Shown: positions 45,699 through 57,551, counted from the first letter of the stretch. The stretch: 64,000 nt of DNA from an uncultured Maritimibacter sp. (GCA_913063035.1 CAJXYS010000015.1:1-64000); one strand, 5' to 3'. The notes: a model not told the origin generated them from the sequence alone. Program-made: numbers and translations.

Positions 45699-45699
<1 letters not shown>
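45139..45699 (+). CDS. atpH: F1F0 ATP synthase subunit delta
   Basis: A 186-aa peripheral-stalk subunit linking F1 to the b subunits. [20 protein letters not shown] and [21 protein letters not shown] are the OSCP/delta signatures. Two GTG codons stand six bases apart (45133, 45139); the second has the properly spaced GGAAGGG. The stop overlaps the atpA start by one base. First gene of the five-gene F1 operon; F0 genes are not in the window, as is usual in Rhodobacterales. Confidence 0.95.
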
Positions 45700-47237
<1,538 letters not shown>

Positions 47238-47263
47238 TCGTGGCCACGGGAAGGATTGGGTAA

Positions 47264-48133
47264 ATGCCAAGCCTCAAGGATCTCAAAATCCGGATCGACA
47301 GCGTCAAGTCGACGCGAAAGATCACGAAGGCCATGCAGATGGTCGCGGCGGCCAAGCTCCGCCGCGCCCAGGAAGCGGCCGAAAACGCCCGCCCCTACGC
47401 GGAGCGGATGAACGCCGTGATGTCCCGCCTGGCGGACTCCGTGAAAGGGTCCGACACCGCGCCGAAGCTGCTGGCCGGGACCGGATCCGACCAGACCCAC
47501 CTGCTGGTGGTGATGACGGCCGAGCGCGGACTCTGCGGCGGGTTCAACTCGTCGATCGTCCGGCTCGCCCGCCAGCGGATCGAGTCGCTGCAAGCGGCGG
47601 GCAAGACGGTCAAGATCCTGACCGTCGGCAAGAAGGGCCGCGAGCAGCTCAAGCGCGAGTACGGCGATCTCTTCGTCGGCCATGTGGACCTGTCCGAGGT
47701 CAAGCGCATCGGCTATGAAAACGCCCGGGAGATCACCCGCGATATTCTCGCGCGGTTCGACGGCGGCGAATTCGACGTGGCGACGATCTACTACAACACC
47801 TTCGAGTCGGTCATCAGCCAGATCCCGACCGAACAGCAGATCATCCCGGCCAGTTTCGAAGAGAGCGACGCCGACGCGACGCTCTACGAGTACGAGCCGG
47901 GCGAGGAGGAAATCCTCGAGGAACTGCTGCCCAAGGGCGTGGCGACGCAGATCTTTGCCGCACTGCTGGAAAACGGCGCCTCCGAGCAGGGCGCCCGGAT
48001 GAGCGCGATGGACAATGCGACGCGCAACGCCGGCGAGATGATTGACAAGCTGACGATCCAGTACAACCGGACCCGTCAGGCGGTCATCACCAACGAGCTC
48101 ATCGAGATCATTTCGGGTGCCGAGGCACTCTAG
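47264..48133 (+). CDS. atpG: F1F0 ATP synthase subunit gamma
   Basis: A 289-aa central rotor subunit. The N-terminal helix [20 protein letters not shown] and [14 protein letters not shown], the [13 protein letters not shown] segment, and the C-terminal helix [20 protein letters not shown] are characteristic; [15 protein letters not shown] ends the protein. It sits between atpA and atpD with short gaps, in the normal F1 order. Confidence 0.97.
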   Translation: MPSLKDLKIRIDSVKSTRKITKAMQMVAAAKLRRAQEAAENARPYAERMNAVMSRLADSVKGSDTAPKLLAGTGSDQTHLLVVMTAERGLCGGFNSSIVRLARQRIESLQAAGKTVKILTVGKKGREQLKREYGDLFVGHVDLSEVKRIGYENAREITRDILARFDGGEFDVATIYYNTFESVISQIPTEQQIIPASFEESDADATLYEYEPGEEEILEELLPKGVATQIFAALLENGASEQGARMSAMDNATRNAGEMIDKLTIQYNRTRQAVITNELIEIISGAEAL

Positions 48134-49582
<1,449 letters not shown>

Positions 49583-49600
49583 TAGAAACCGGAGGGGCCG

Positions 49601-49996
49601 ATGGCCGATATGATGCAGTTCGACCTCGTGTCGCCGGAAAAACGCCTCGCCTCGTTCGAGGCGTCCGAGGTGTCGTTCCCCGGCGCCGAGGGCAACATGA
49701 CGGCGATGGCCGGCCACATGCCGGTCCTGACCACGTTGCGCCCCGGCACCGTCCGGGTCGTGGGCGCGGACGGGGCGACCGAGTATGTGGTGACCCACGG
49801 TTTCGTCGAGGTGACGGCCGACTCGGTCTCGGTCATCGCCGAGAAGGCCTTCGCGCGCGAAGGCGTGTCCCGGGAGGAGCTCCAGGGCGTTCTCGAGGAA
49901 GCCCGGAGCAAGGCCGCCGAGGCCGAGCCCGAGCATCGGGACGCCGCAGAGAAGTTCGTCGCCGATCTCGTGCACCTGATCGACAACATGGACTGA
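49601..49996 (+). CDS. atpC: F1F0 ATP synthase subunit epsilon
   Basis: A 131-aa subunit of the central stalk that also inhibits ATP hydrolysis. The N-terminal beta-sandwich contains MQFDLVSPEKRLASFEASEV, FPGAEGNMTAMAGHMPVLT and VVTHGFVEVTADSVSVIAE. The C-terminal helical hairpin is short, as often in alphaproteobacteria. An ACCGGAGGGG ribosome site precedes the ATG. Last gene of the operon, followed by a strong terminator. Confidence 0.95.
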   Translation: MADMMQFDLVSPEKRLASFEASEVSFPGAEGNMTAMAGHMPVLTTLRPGTVRVVGADGATEYVVTHGFVEVTADSVSVIAEKAFAREGVSREELQGVLEEARSKAAEAEPEHRDAAEKFVADLVHLIDNMD

Positions 49997-50021
49997 TCCG
50001 CCCGGGCGGCGCGATCCCGTG

Positions 50022-50058
50022 AAGACCCCGGCGGCATAACCGCCGGGGTCTTTCCGTT
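50022..50058 (+). terminator. Intrinsic terminator of the atp operon
   Basis: A perfect 13-bp stem (AAGACCCCGGCGG / CCGCCGGGGTCTT, 50022-50034 and 50040-50052) with a CATAA loop, then TCCGTTTC. It starts 26 bp after the atpC stop. Confidence 0.85.
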
Positions 50059-50120
50059 TCGTCTACCCGCATGGTGCATGATTTGCCAGAATACCCGGGG
50101 ATCAAGGGGCGGAAACAGTC

Positions 50121-50471
50121 ATGGAGCGTCTGGACGGATACCTGATCGGCATCGACCGCGGCAGCGTACTGATGTTCTCGCATTTCGACGAGGGTGGCCC
50201 GATGTGGGCGGGCAGCGGCCCGCGAGAGGTGCGCCGCGCGGTCCGGTTCTCGGGGCGGTTTCGCCGGCCGCCCTCGGTTCAGGCCGTGATCGAGATGTGG
50301 GACTTCGACAGCGCGACGAACCTGCGCGCGGACATCACCGCCGAAGCGGTGACCGAGACCGGCTGCGAGCTGGTGTTCCGCACCTGGGCCGACACCCGTA
50401 TCGCGCGCCTGCGCGCGGGCTGGATGGCGATCGGTGAGCTGCCGGGCCCGGATACCTGGGACCTCTCCTGA
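50121..50471 (+). CDS. H-type lectin domain protein
   Basis: A 116-aa single-domain protein. RRAVRFSGRFRRPPSVQAVI, EMWDFDSATNLRADITAEAV and FRTWADTRIARLRAGWMAIG follow the beta-sandwich pattern of the H-type (discoidin/Helix agglutinin) lectin domain, including the conserved final Trp. No signal peptide is visible. The gene sits between the atp terminator and the convergent prs gene, separated from prs by two bases. A carbohydrate-binding role is inferred from the domain only; the ligand and cellular place are unknown. Confidence 0.75.
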   Translation: MERLDGYLIGIDRGSVLMFSHFDEGGPMWAGSGPREVRRAVRFSGRFRRPPSVQAVIEMWDFDSATNLRADITAEAVTETGCELVFRTWADTRIARLRAGWMAIGELPGPDTWDLS

Positions 50472-50473
50472 GC

Positions 50474-51496
50474 TCAGGCGCTGCGCGGAAAGACGCCCTC
50501 GTAGATCGGGTCCAGCGTGGACGTCTCGAAGAGCGACGAGACCGAGTTTCCCTGCGAGATGTTCATGATCGCTTGGGCGAAGATCGGCGCGGTCTGCACG
50601 ATGCGGATGTTCGGCGCGGCCTTGACCGCCGCCGTCGGCTCGATCGTGTCGGTGATCACCAGGCTCTTCATCACCGACTTGGTGATCCGTTCGACCGCCG
50701 GGCCGGACAGCACGCCATGGGTGATGTAGGAATGGACTTCCGAGGCGCCGCTTTCCATCAGCACCTCGGCGGCCTTGCAGAGCGTGCCGGCCGTGTCGCA
50801 GATGTCGTCGACGATGATGCAGGTCTGATCCTTCACGTCGCCGATGACGGTCATTTCGGCCACTTCGCCCGGCCTGCTGCGCCGCTTGTCCACGATCGCC
50901 AGCCCGCACCCGATTCGCTGCGCGAGCTCGCGTGCCCGGGCCACGCCGCCCACGTCGGGCGAGACCACGGTGATCTTGTCCAATGCGCCGTGGAACTGGT
51001 GCTCGATGTCCAGCGCGAATATTGGCGCCGCGTACAGGTTGTCCACGGGAATGTCGAAGAAGCCCTGGATCTGCGCGGCGTGAAGATCCATCGTCAGCAC
51101 CCGCTCGATCCCGGCCTCGGTCAGAAGGTTCGCCACAAGCTTGGCGCTGATCGGGGTGCGGGCCTTGGTGCGGCGGTCCTGCCGTGCATAGCCGAAATAG
51201 GGGATGACCGCCGTGATCCGCGCCGCCGAGGACCGCCGCAGGGCGTCGGACATGATCAGCAGCTCCATAAGGTTGTCATTGGCGGGGTTCGAGGTCGGCT
51301 GGATGATGAACATGTCCTCGCCACGGACATTCTCGAAGACCTCGACGAAGATCTCCTGGTCGTTGAAACGCTCGATGCGTGCGTCGACGAGGTCGATCGT
51401 GTGGCCGCGATGCATGGTCATGCGGCGCGCGATGGCTTTGGCAAGCGTCTGGTTGGCGTTGCCGGAGATGAGTTTAGGCTCGTCGGTGGCAGGCAT
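50474..51496 (-). CDS. prs: Ribose-phosphate pyrophosphokinase
   Basis: A 340-aa PRPP synthase that makes phosphoribosyl pyrophosphate from ribose-5-phosphate and ATP for purine, pyrimidine and histidine synthesis. [19 protein letters not shown] is the flexible loop region. [20 protein letters not shown] is the signature with the Mg-binding His, and [19 protein letters not shown] the PRPP-binding loop. Slightly longer than the usual 310-320 aa, with extra residues at the N-terminus. It is convergent with the lectin-like gene. Confidence 0.95.
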   Translation of the reverse strand: MPATDEPKLISGNANQTLAKAIARRMTMHRGHTIDLVDARIERFNDQEIFVEVFENVRGEDMFIIQPTSNPANDNLMELLIMSDALRRSSAARITAVIPYFGYARQDRRTKARTPISAKLVANLLTEAGIERVLTMDLHAAQIQGFFDIPVDNLYAAPIFALDIEHQFHGALDKITVVSPDVGGVARARELAQRIGCGLAIVDKRRSRPGEVAEMTVIGDVKDQTCIIVDDICDTAGTLCKAAEVLMESGASEVHSYITHGVLSGPAVERITKSVMKSLVITDTIEPTAAVKAAPNIRIVQTAPIFAQAIMNISQGNSVSSLFETSTLDPIYEGVFPRSA

Positions 51497-51634
51497 GGAC
51501 GTGTCCCCAGGTTCCCGGTCGCAGAGAGGATGACGGTTTCGTGACCCTTGCCCCCGCTTAGCATTGCGGTACGGTCAATGCTAGACGCCAAAGCGGGGCG
51601 CACCGCCCCCGACATGCGCTCAGGAAGGGATCCC

Positions 51635-52231
51635 ATGCCGCAGATCGACTACTATTTCTCGACGCTCTCTCCCTTCGCCTATCTCGCCGGAACCCGGCTC
51701 GAGGAAATCGCCGCGCGCCACGGCGCGGATGTCGTCTACAAGCCGCTCGACATCCTGGCGCTCTTCGCCCGGACGGGTGGCACGTCGCCGGCCGAGCGGC
51801 ACCCGGCGCGGCAGGCCTACCGGCTGCAGGAACTGCGCCGGCAGGCGGCGAAGCACGGGATGGCGATCACCCTGCAACCGGCGCATTTCCCGACCAACGC
51901 CGCGCCGTCCTCCTATGCGATCATCGCCGCCCAGGCGGCCGGGGGCGGCGATACGGGCGCGCTCGTCCATGGTATCCTGCGGGCCTGCTGGGCCGAGGAG
52001 AAGGACATCGCCGCGGACGGCGTGATCCGGGAGTGCCTCTCGGCCGCGGGGTTCGACCCGGCGCTGGCCGACAGCGGGCTGCTCTCGGGGGCAGAGACCT
52101 ACGCCGCCACGCTGGAGGAGGCGGTCGCGCGCGGGATTTTCGGCGCGCCCTTCTACGCGGTGGGCGACGAGCTGTTCTGGGGCCAGGACCGGCTGGAGGA
52201 TCTCGACCTGCATCTCGCCGGCAAGATCTGA
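51635..52231 (+). CDS. 2-Hydroxychromene-2-carboxylate isomerase / DsbA-family oxidoreductase
   Basis: A 198-aa thioredoxin-fold protein of the DsbA/HCCA-isomerase family. The active-site start is DYYFSTLSPFAYLAGTRLEE, with Ser in place of the CxxC cysteines as in glutathione-dependent HCCA isomerases. VARGIFGAPFYAVGDELFWG is the conserved GxPxF cis-Pro region, and QDRLEDLDLHL ends it. An AGGAAGGGA site precedes the ATG. In naphthalene degraders this enzyme isomerises hydroxychromene carboxylate; here there is no aromatic pathway nearby, so another GSH-dependent isomerisation is likely. Confidence 0.85.
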   Translation: MPQIDYYFSTLSPFAYLAGTRLEEIAARHGADVVYKPLDILALFARTGGTSPAERHPARQAYRLQELRRQAAKHGMAITLQPAHFPTNAAPSSYAIIAAQAAGGGDTGALVHGILRACWAEEKDIAADGVIRECLSAAGFDPALADSGLLSGAETYAATLEEAVARGIFGAPFYAVGDELFWGQDRLEDLDLHLAGKI

Positions 52232-52256
52232 CCCCCGCGGTCCTTGCCGGACCGGT

Positions 52257-53309
52257 TCAGCCCCGGATCAGGGACAGGAAACGGTCCGTCGACTCGAGGC
52301 TCGCGGACCAGTCGCAGACGAGCCTTGCGGTCAGGATCTCGTCCCCGGGTCCGTCGAGCGGCTGATCGAACGGCCAAAGATAGTATTGTGCGCCCGCCTC
52401 CTGCGCGCGGCGGTGCCCGGCGCGCGGCCAGCCGGCGAAGATCATGTTGGCCTCGACGGGATGCAGAACCTCGGCGTCGGGGATCGCGCGCAGCCCCTCT
52501 GCCAGGCGGCTGGCGGACTCGTTGGCCGCGACCGCGTTGCGCAGCCAGAGGTCGTTTTCCAGGTAGGCCGCCATCTGGGCGGACAGATAGCGGTGCTTGG
52601 AAAACAGCTGCGCGCCGCGCTTGCGCCGCAGCTCGAATTCCCAGGCCCTGGCCGGGTCGAAGAAGATCACCGCCTCGACGCCCATCAGCCCGTTCTTGGT
52701 GCCGCCGAAACTGACCGCGTCGATCCCGGCTTTCCAGGTCATCTCGGCCGGCGAACAGCCGAGCGTGACCAGCGCATTGGCAAAGCGTGCCCCGTCGAGA
52801 TGGCAGGCCATGCCGTGCGCACGGGCGATCCCGGTCAGCGTGGCGATTTCGTCGGGCGTGTAGACCGTGCCAAGCTCGGTCGCCTGGGTGATGGTCAGGG
52901 GGCCGCGCTGCACGCCGTGCACGCCCTTCGTGCCCGTCTCGGCGATGGCGGTTTCGAGCGCGGCCGGGTCGATCTTGGCCCCGGCCCCGTCCACGAGGGT
53001 CAGCTTGGCGCCACCGGTGTAGAATTCCGGGGCACCGCATTCGTCTTCCTCGACATGGGCGACCCGGTGGCAGAAAATCGCCTGCCAGGGGTCCGCCAGC
53101 GTGGCCAGCGCCAGCGCGTTGGCGCCGGTCCCGGTCGCCACGAGGTAGACGGCGGCCTCCGGGGCCTCGAAGATCTCGCGGATCTTCGCCTTGACCCCTT
53201 CCATCAAGGGGTCGGCGCCGTAGGGCATCATGTAGCCTTCATTGGCGCGCGCGAGCGCCTCCAGCACCTCTGCCGGCACCGGGCCGGTATTGTCCGAGGC
53301 GAAATGCAT
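52257..53309 (-). CDS. ltaE: Low-specificity threonine aldolase family protein
   Basis: A 350-aa PLP enzyme of fold type I that splits L-threonine or allo-threonine to glycine and acetaldehyde, or acts on other beta-hydroxy amino acids. FASDNTGPVPAEVLEALARA and YGADPLMEGVKAKIREIF open the protein. MACHLDGARFANALVTLG and the PLP-Lys segment VSFGGTKNGLMGVEAVI are typical. The YcgN-type gene lies one base upstream on the same strand, so the two are probably co-transcribed. Confidence 0.9.
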   Translation of the reverse strand: MHFASDNTGPVPAEVLEALARANEGYMMPYGADPLMEGVKAKIREIFEAPEAAVYLVATGTGANALALATLADPWQAIFCHRVAHVEEDECGAPEFYTGGAKLTLVDGAGAKIDPAALETAIAETGTKGVHGVQRGPLTITQATELGTVYTPDEIATLTGIARAHGMACHLDGARFANALVTLGCSPAEMTWKAGIDAVSFGGTKNGLMGVEAVIFFDPARAWEFELRRKRGAQLFSKHRYLSAQMAAYLENDLWLRNAVAANESASRLAEGLRAIPDAEVLHPVEANMIFAGWPRAGHRRAQEAGAQYYLWPFDQPLDGPGDEILTARLVCDWSASLESTDRFLSLIRG

Positions 53310-53310
53310 C

Positions 53311-53781
53311 TCAAGGGTCCTCTTCGATCACGTAGTCTTCCAACTCGTCCTCGGTGACCTCGAATTCCGGCACGATGCGTCCCCGCATCGAGATCCCGGC
53401 GTCGTGCACCGAGTCCGGATCACCCGAGACCAACGGGTGCCAGTCGTAAAGCGGCTTGCCCTCGTACAGCAGGCGGTAGGCGCAGGTCGCGGGCATCCAG
53501 TAGGCGATGTCGGCGATGTTGCCGGGGGTCAACACCACGCAGTCGGGCACGAGTTGCTTGCGGATCTCGTATTGCCCGCACCGGCAGGTCTCGTCGTCGA
53601 GCAGCCGGCAGCCCACGCAGGTAAAGGCAACCTCGGCGGTCTCCGCGTCCTCCAGCTTCAGAAGGCAGCACTTTCCGCAGCCGTCGCAGAGCGCCTCCCA
53701 CTCGGCCGGGCGGAGCTGGTCGAGCGGGATTCGTTCCCAGAAGCGGGCCCGCAGGCCCTTGTCTGCGCGCGGGTCGGTCAT
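53311..53781 (-). CDS. YcgN-family cysteine cluster protein (UPF0260)
   Basis: A 156-aa protein with the cysteine cluster CDGCGKCCLLKLED and TCVGCRLLDDETCRCGQYE, followed by CVVLTPGN and ATCAYRLLYEGKPLYDWHPL. This matches UPF0260/YcgN (CxxCxxCC) proteins, which are thought to bind an Fe-S cluster or zinc. The biochemical role is unknown. It starts at ATG 53781, 42 bp downstream of ribF on the same strand, and is one base from the threonine aldolase gene. Confidence 0.88.
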   Translation of the reverse strand: MTDPRADKGLRARFWERIPLDQLRPAEWEALCDGCGKCCLLKLEDAETAEVAFTCVGCRLLDDETCRCGQYEIRKQLVPDCVVLTPGNIADIAYWMPATCAYRLLYEGKPLYDWHPLVSGDPDSVHDAGISMRGRIVPEFEVTEDELEDYVIEEDP

Positions 53782-53823
53782 GGGCGGCAGACTGTCGCCA
53801 ATCCGGGCCGAAGAAAACCCCGT

Positions 53824-54765
53824 TCAACCATGCGGGGCCAGCAGCCGGCGAGCCTCGGCGCAGTCGGCGTCCATCTGGGCGACCAGCGCGTCCAGGTCGT
53901 CGAATTTCAGCTCGGGCCGCTGGAAGGCCACCAGCGCGACCGACAGTTCCTCGCCATAGAGATCGCCGGAGAAGTCGAAGAGAAAGACCTCGAGGTTCGG
54001 CTTGTTCTCGCCGAACATCGGCCGGACACCGATCGAGGCCGCGCCCTGGTAGCTGCCGGCATAGGGGCCTGTCAGAACGTCCACCAGAACGGCATAGACG
54101 CCGAACCTGGGGGGGTGCAGTTCGTCGATGGCGATATTCGTGGTCGGGTAGCCCAGTTCGCGGCCACGCTGGTCGCCGCGGATCACCGGGCCGTCGATTC
54201 GGTGCCAGTGTCCGAGCATCCGGGCGGCATCCGCGGGCCGCCCTTCCGAGAGCGCGTTGCGGATCGAGGTCGAAGACACCTGGCCGGTCGCGTCAGAGAT
54301 CAGCGCCGCCTCGGTCACGCCGAAGCCGCAGGCGGCCCCGAGCTCGCGCAGCAGGGCCACGTCGCCGGACCGCCCCTTGCCGAAGCGGAAATCCGCGCCG
54401 ACGACGACGTGGCGCAGCCCGAGCCCGTCGCAGAGCACGTTGCGCGCGAATTCCTCGGCGGTCAGCGACGAGAGCGCGGCGTTGAAGTTCAACTCGTAGA
54501 GCAGGTCGACGCCGAGCTTTTCCAGCCGGTGGGCGCGGGCCTCGGCATTCATCAGCCGAAAGGGCGGGGCGTCTGGCGCGAAGAAGCGGCGCGGATGCGG
54601 CTCGAAGGTCACGACGCCCAGCGGGCAGCCGAGGCGCGCGCCCTCGGCCCGGGCGAGGTCGATCACCGCCCGGTGTCCCAGGTGCACGCCGTCGAAATTC
54701 CCGATGGCGGCAGAGGCGCCACGGTTCTCGGCGGCGACGTATTGATAGTCCCGGATCGTCCGCAT
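53824..54765 (-). CDS. ribF: Bifunctional riboflavin kinase / FAD synthetase
   Basis: A 313-aa enzyme producing FMN and then FAD. The N-terminal nucleotidyltransferase has AAIGNFDGVHLGHRAVID and VVGADFRFGKGRSGD, plus VSSTSIRNALSEG. The C-terminal kinase (about 185-313) has GDQRGRELGYPTTNIAI and PNLEVFLFDFSGDLYGEEL. The ATG at 54765 gives the normal N-terminus (MRTIRDYQ); the frame upstream to 54906 overlaps the MaoC gene and is not used. It is preceded by the MaoC gene on the same strand. Confidence 0.95.
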   Translation of the reverse strand: MRTIRDYQYVAAENRGASAAIGNFDGVHLGHRAVIDLARAEGARLGCPLGVVTFEPHPRRFFAPDAPPFRLMNAEARAHRLEKLGVDLLYELNFNAALSSLTAEEFARNVLCDGLGLRHVVVGADFRFGKGRSGDVALLRELGAACGFGVTEAALISDATGQVSSTSIRNALSEGRPADAARMLGHWHRIDGPVIRGDQRGRELGYPTTNIAIDELHPPRFGVYAVLVDVLTGPYAGSYQGAASIGVRPMFGENKPNLEVFLFDFSGDLYGEELSVALVAFQRPELKFDDLDALVAQMDADCAEARRLLAPHG

Positions 54766-54814
54766 GGGGACTGACCTATCGCCGGTCCCGGCGGCGCGCA
54801 AGCCGCGATGCGCG

Positions 54815-55258
54815 TCAGTCGAACTTGGCCGAGGGCGCGAGCACGACGGCCTCGCCCTTGAGGACCTTCTTGCCGTCGACGAGGCAGCGGCAGTCGAGCG
54901 TGACACGCCGCTTGGCGTGGTCGATCCCGGTGACCTCGACCTCGGCCAGAACGGTGTCGCCCGGGCGCACGGGGGCGAGGAATTTCAGGGTCTGGCCCAT
55001 GTAGACCGTGCCGTGCCCGGGCAGCTGTTCGCCGATCACGGCCGAAATCAGCCCGGCGGTCAGCATGCCATGGGCGATGCGCCCCTCGAAGATCGTGTCC
55101 TGCGCGTAGCCATCGTCGAGATGCACCGGGTTCCGGTCGGTGGAGACCTCCGCGAAAAGCTCGATGTCACGGTCGGTGACCTCCTTGCGCAGGTAACGCG
55201 TCATCCCGATCTCGATATCCTCGATGCAGATCGTTCCGCGGGGCAGGTTGTCCAACAT
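54815..55258 (-). CDS. MaoC-family dehydratase ((R)-enoyl-CoA hydratase-like)
   Basis: A 147-aa hot-dog-fold protein. FAEVSTDRNPVHLDDGYAQD holds the hydratase-2 Asp/His pair, and GRIAHGMLTAGLISAVIGEQ with LKFLAPVRPGDTV completes the (R)-hydratase motif. It would hydrate trans-2-enoyl-CoA to the (R)-3-hydroxyacyl-CoA, for example to feed polyhydroxyalkanoate or fatty-acid routes. GAGAGG precedes the ATG at 55258. The upstream 165 bp contain a promoter candidate. Confidence 0.88.
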   Translation of the reverse strand: MLDNLPRGTICIEDIEIGMTRYLRKEVTDRDIELFAEVSTDRNPVHLDDGYAQDTIFEGRIAHGMLTAGLISAVIGEQLPGHGTVYMGQTLKFLAPVRPGDTVLAEVEVTGIDHAKRRVTLDCRCLVDGKKVLKGEAVVLAPSAKFD

Positions 55259-55334
55259 CTGACCTCTCGTCCGGCCGGGCGGCACAGGGCCGCGTGAGTA
55301 ATAATGGGCCATTTTCAGGCCTGCGATTGGAACT

Positions 55335-55362
55335 TTATTACTTTGCAGGCGCAGAAAATCAA
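55335..55362 (-). promoter_or_regulatory. Candidate promoter for the MaoC gene
   Basis: On the minus strand TTGATT (55357-55362), a 16-bp spacer and TAATAA (55335-55340). A 7-bp inverted repeat AGTAATA / TATTACT (55297-55303, 55336-55342) overlaps the -10 and could be an operator or an RNA hairpin. Confidence 0.35.
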
Positions 55363-55423
55363 GAGGGAACTGCCCCGCCGCGCAACTTGCCGCAGGGGCG
55401 AGGGCGTCGCTGGGACGGGACGC

Positions 55424-56302
55424 TCAGCGCAGGTGGCCGATGCTGTAGTCGGGGCTTTGCTGCGCCTCTGCCAGATAGGCCTCGAGCCTGTCCGGGTCGG
55501 GCTGGCGGTCGGTGCCGGTCTCGGCGCGGGCCAGCCCGCCGCTGATGAAGAGGCTGTCGAGGTTCTCGCCGGTCGCGCCCTGGATATCGGTGGCGATCCC
55601 GTCCCCCATGCAGAGGATCCGGCTTTCGTCCACGGGGCCATCGAGCGCCCGCAGCCGGCGCCGCGCGAGATCGTAGATCGGCGGATGCGGCTTGCCGAAA
55701 TAGAGGCTCTTGCCGCCCATCTCGGTGTAGAGCTGCGCCAGCGCCCCGGCGCAGAAGATGCGCTTGTCGCCCCGGTCGACCACGATGTCCGGGTTCGCGC
55801 AGAGCAGCTTCATGCCGGCATTCTTGGCATAGAGCAGCTGCGCCCGGTAATCCTCGGGCGTCTCGGTCTCGTCGTCCTCGAGCCCGGTGCAGACGATACC
55901 TTCGGCCTCGGTCAGCGGCACGCGCGTGATCCCGACCTCGTCGGTGATGTCATCGGCCGTGTCCGCGAAGAACGACTCGTCCACCGGCGGACCCATGTGA
56001 TAGACGTGCCTGCCCACCGCGCCCCGCATCATGCCCGCCTGCGCCGAATCGCCCGACGAGGCGATATCGTCCCAGGTCGCGCGCGGCACGCCGATCTTTT
56101 CAAGCTGGCGGATGACGGCCGCGCGGGGCCGCGGCGAGTTGGTCAGCAGCACGACCTTGCCGCCGCCCGACTTGAACCGCTCCAGCGCCGCGACGGCGTC
56201 GGGGAAGGGGCGATAGCCGTCATGCAGGCAGCCCCACAGATCGACGAAGAGCGCGTCGTAGCGGTCCGAGATGTCGTCCAGCCGTTCGATGATGCGGGTC
56301 AC
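55424..56302 (-). CDS. HAD-superfamily class IIA hydrolase (TIGR01459 type)
   Basis: A 292-aa NagD-like phosphatase. Motif I is LFVDLWGCLHDGYRPF, where the nucleophile Asp is kept and the usual second Asp is Trp, as in the TIGR01459 group. Motif II is VVLLTNSPRPR, motif III includes YFGKPHPPIYDLARRR, and motif IV is ILCMGDGIATDIQGA. The start is GTG at 56302, behind CGGAG. The substrate is unknown; sugar or nucleoside monophosphates are typical for the class. It is the next gene after the pyrophosphatase on the same strand. Confidence 0.88.
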   Translation of the reverse strand: MTRIIERLDDISDRYDALFVDLWGCLHDGYRPFPDAVAALERFKSGGGKVVLLTNSPRPRAAVIRQLEKIGVPRATWDDIASSGDSAQAGMMRGAVGRHVYHMGPPVDESFFADTADDITDEVGITRVPLTEAEGIVCTGLEDDETETPEDYRAQLLYAKNAGMKLLCANPDIVVDRGDKRIFCAGALAQLYTEMGGKSLYFGKPHPPIYDLARRRLRALDGPVDESRILCMGDGIATDIQGATGENLDSLFISGGLARAETGTDRQPDPDRLEAYLAEAQQSPDYSIGHLR

Positions 56303-56330
56303 GGGCAGGCTCCGGGCAGGGCAGGGGAAA

Positions 56331-56351
56331 GGCGCCGCACCGCGCGGCGCC
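56331..56351 (-). terminator. Terminator-like hairpin after the pyrophosphatase gene
   Basis: A perfect 8-bp stem (GGCGCCGC / GCGGCGCC) with a 5-nt loop. On the minus strand it is followed by TTTCCCC. It lies between the pyrophosphatase and HAD genes. Confidence 0.5.
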
Positions 56352-56372
56352 CTGTTGGACCGTCTGGCCGGC

Positions 56373-57290
56373 TCAGAGTGCGAGGACCGGGACGATCTGT
56401 TTCTTGCGGCTGACGACGCCGGGCAGCACGACCATGTCGCCGGAGACCTCTGCGTCGAAGCTCTTCTCGGCGACGGTCTTCACGGTGTCGTTCGGAACCA
56501 GCAGCGTCGCCTCGCTCTCGAGGATGTCGACGACGAAGAGCAGCACCTCGTCGACGCCGTCCTCGGCCGCCACGTCCGTCATCGCCGCCATGAGCCCGTC
56601 CTTGCGGTCGAGCACGGTGGCCGGGCTCGTGGTCTCGAGCACCGAGACGCGGAACTTCTTGCCGCCCACCTCGTACTGCTTGGAATCCATCCGCAGAAGC
56701 TCGGCGTCGGAGAAGGCCGAGACGTCCGACTTCGCCGCGAACATCTCGGCGGCGTAGTCGGCGATGGTCACGCCGAGCTCGTCGGCCAGTTTCATGGCCA
56801 GGGCGCGGTCGGTCATGGTCGTCGTGGGCGAGCGGAATTCCAGCGTGTCGCTGAGGATGCAGGACAGCATCAGCCCCTTGATCTTGTCGGGCATCTTGCC
56901 GGCCTCGGCGCCCATCAGGTCGTTCATGATGGTCGCGGTGCAGGCCACCGGCCGGATCGTGATATTGATCGGGCCGCGGGTGGTCAGCCCCCCGGCGAGA
57001 AGGTGATGGTCGATCACCTCGATCACGCGCGCATCGTTGATGCCGTCGGGCAGTTCGGCGGGATTGTTGGTGTCCACCACCACGACCTCGTCCTCGGCGG
57101 CGACACCGTCGATGATCTCCGGCTGGTCGAAGCCCCACCGCTCCAGCACGAACTTCGCCTCGGTGTTCGGGTCGCCCAGCAGCTTGGGCTCGGCCGGCAT
57201 GTCGCGCAGTTCGCTCAGGTACCAGGCCCAAATGATGGGCGAGCCGGTCGCGTCCGTGTCGGGGGCCTTGTGGCCGAATACCTTGATCAT
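56373..57290 (-). CDS. ppaC: Manganese-dependent inorganic pyrophosphatase (family II)
   Basis: A 305-aa DHH-family pyrophosphatase. Metal-binding motifs are visible in order: FGHKAPDTDATGSP, VVVVDTNNPAEL, VIEVIDHHLLAGG, and SDTLEFRSPTTT. The C-terminal DHHA2 domain ends with VVSRKKQIVPVLAL, the conserved SRKKQ substrate-binding motif. It removes the pyrophosphate made in biosynthesis. Family II enzymes are best known in Firmicutes and are scattered in proteobacteria. It is divergent from groESL, 261 bp apart. Confidence 0.95.
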   Translation of the reverse strand: MIKVFGHKAPDTDATGSPIIWAWYLSELRDMPAEPKLLGDPNTEAKFVLERWGFDQPEIIDGVAAEDEVVVVDTNNPAELPDGINDARVIEVIDHHLLAGGLTTRGPINITIRPVACTATIMNDLMGAEAGKMPDKIKGLMLSCILSDTLEFRSPTTTMTDRALAMKLADELGVTIADYAAEMFAAKSDVSAFSDAELLRMDSKQYEVGGKKFRVSVLETTSPATVLDRKDGLMAAMTDVAAEDGVDEVLLFVVDILESEATLLVPNDTVKTVAEKSFDAEVSGDMVVLPGVVSRKKQIVPVLAL

Positions 57291-57433
57291 TGTGGTCCGT
57301 CCGTATTTGGAATGGGCTCTAAATCGTCGCCGTTATAGGCAGCGCGCCGGGGCTTGTCACCCGTGCGGCCCGGCCGCGCGCGGCTTTTTTCGCCCCCGTC
57401 CCGACGGCCCGGGAAAATCCGCACCGAACGGAG

Positions 57434-57462
57434 TTGACAGCGCGTGGCGCTTTGCCTATGTG
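57434..57462 (+). promoter_or_regulatory. groESL promoter
   Basis: TTGACA (57434-57439), a 17-bp spacer and TATGTG (57457-57462). The predicted transcript start falls at or just before the CIRCE element, so bound HrcA would block transcription. Confidence 0.7.
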
Positions 57463-57469
57463 CGGCCTG

Positions 57470-57496
57470 TTAGCACTCAGAGGTGGTGAGTGCTAA
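57470..57496 (+). promoter_or_regulatory. CIRCE operator (HrcA binding site)
   Basis: TTAGCACTC, 9-bp spacer, GAGTGCTAA: a perfect match to the CIRCE consensus, placed directly after the groESL promoter and 55 bp before the groES start. The hrcA gene is not in the window. Confidence 0.97.
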
Positions 57497-57551
57497 CAGG
57501 AGGAACGACCACCTGTGACAGTGGAACCCTTGAACGAAGGAGCGTTCTGAG

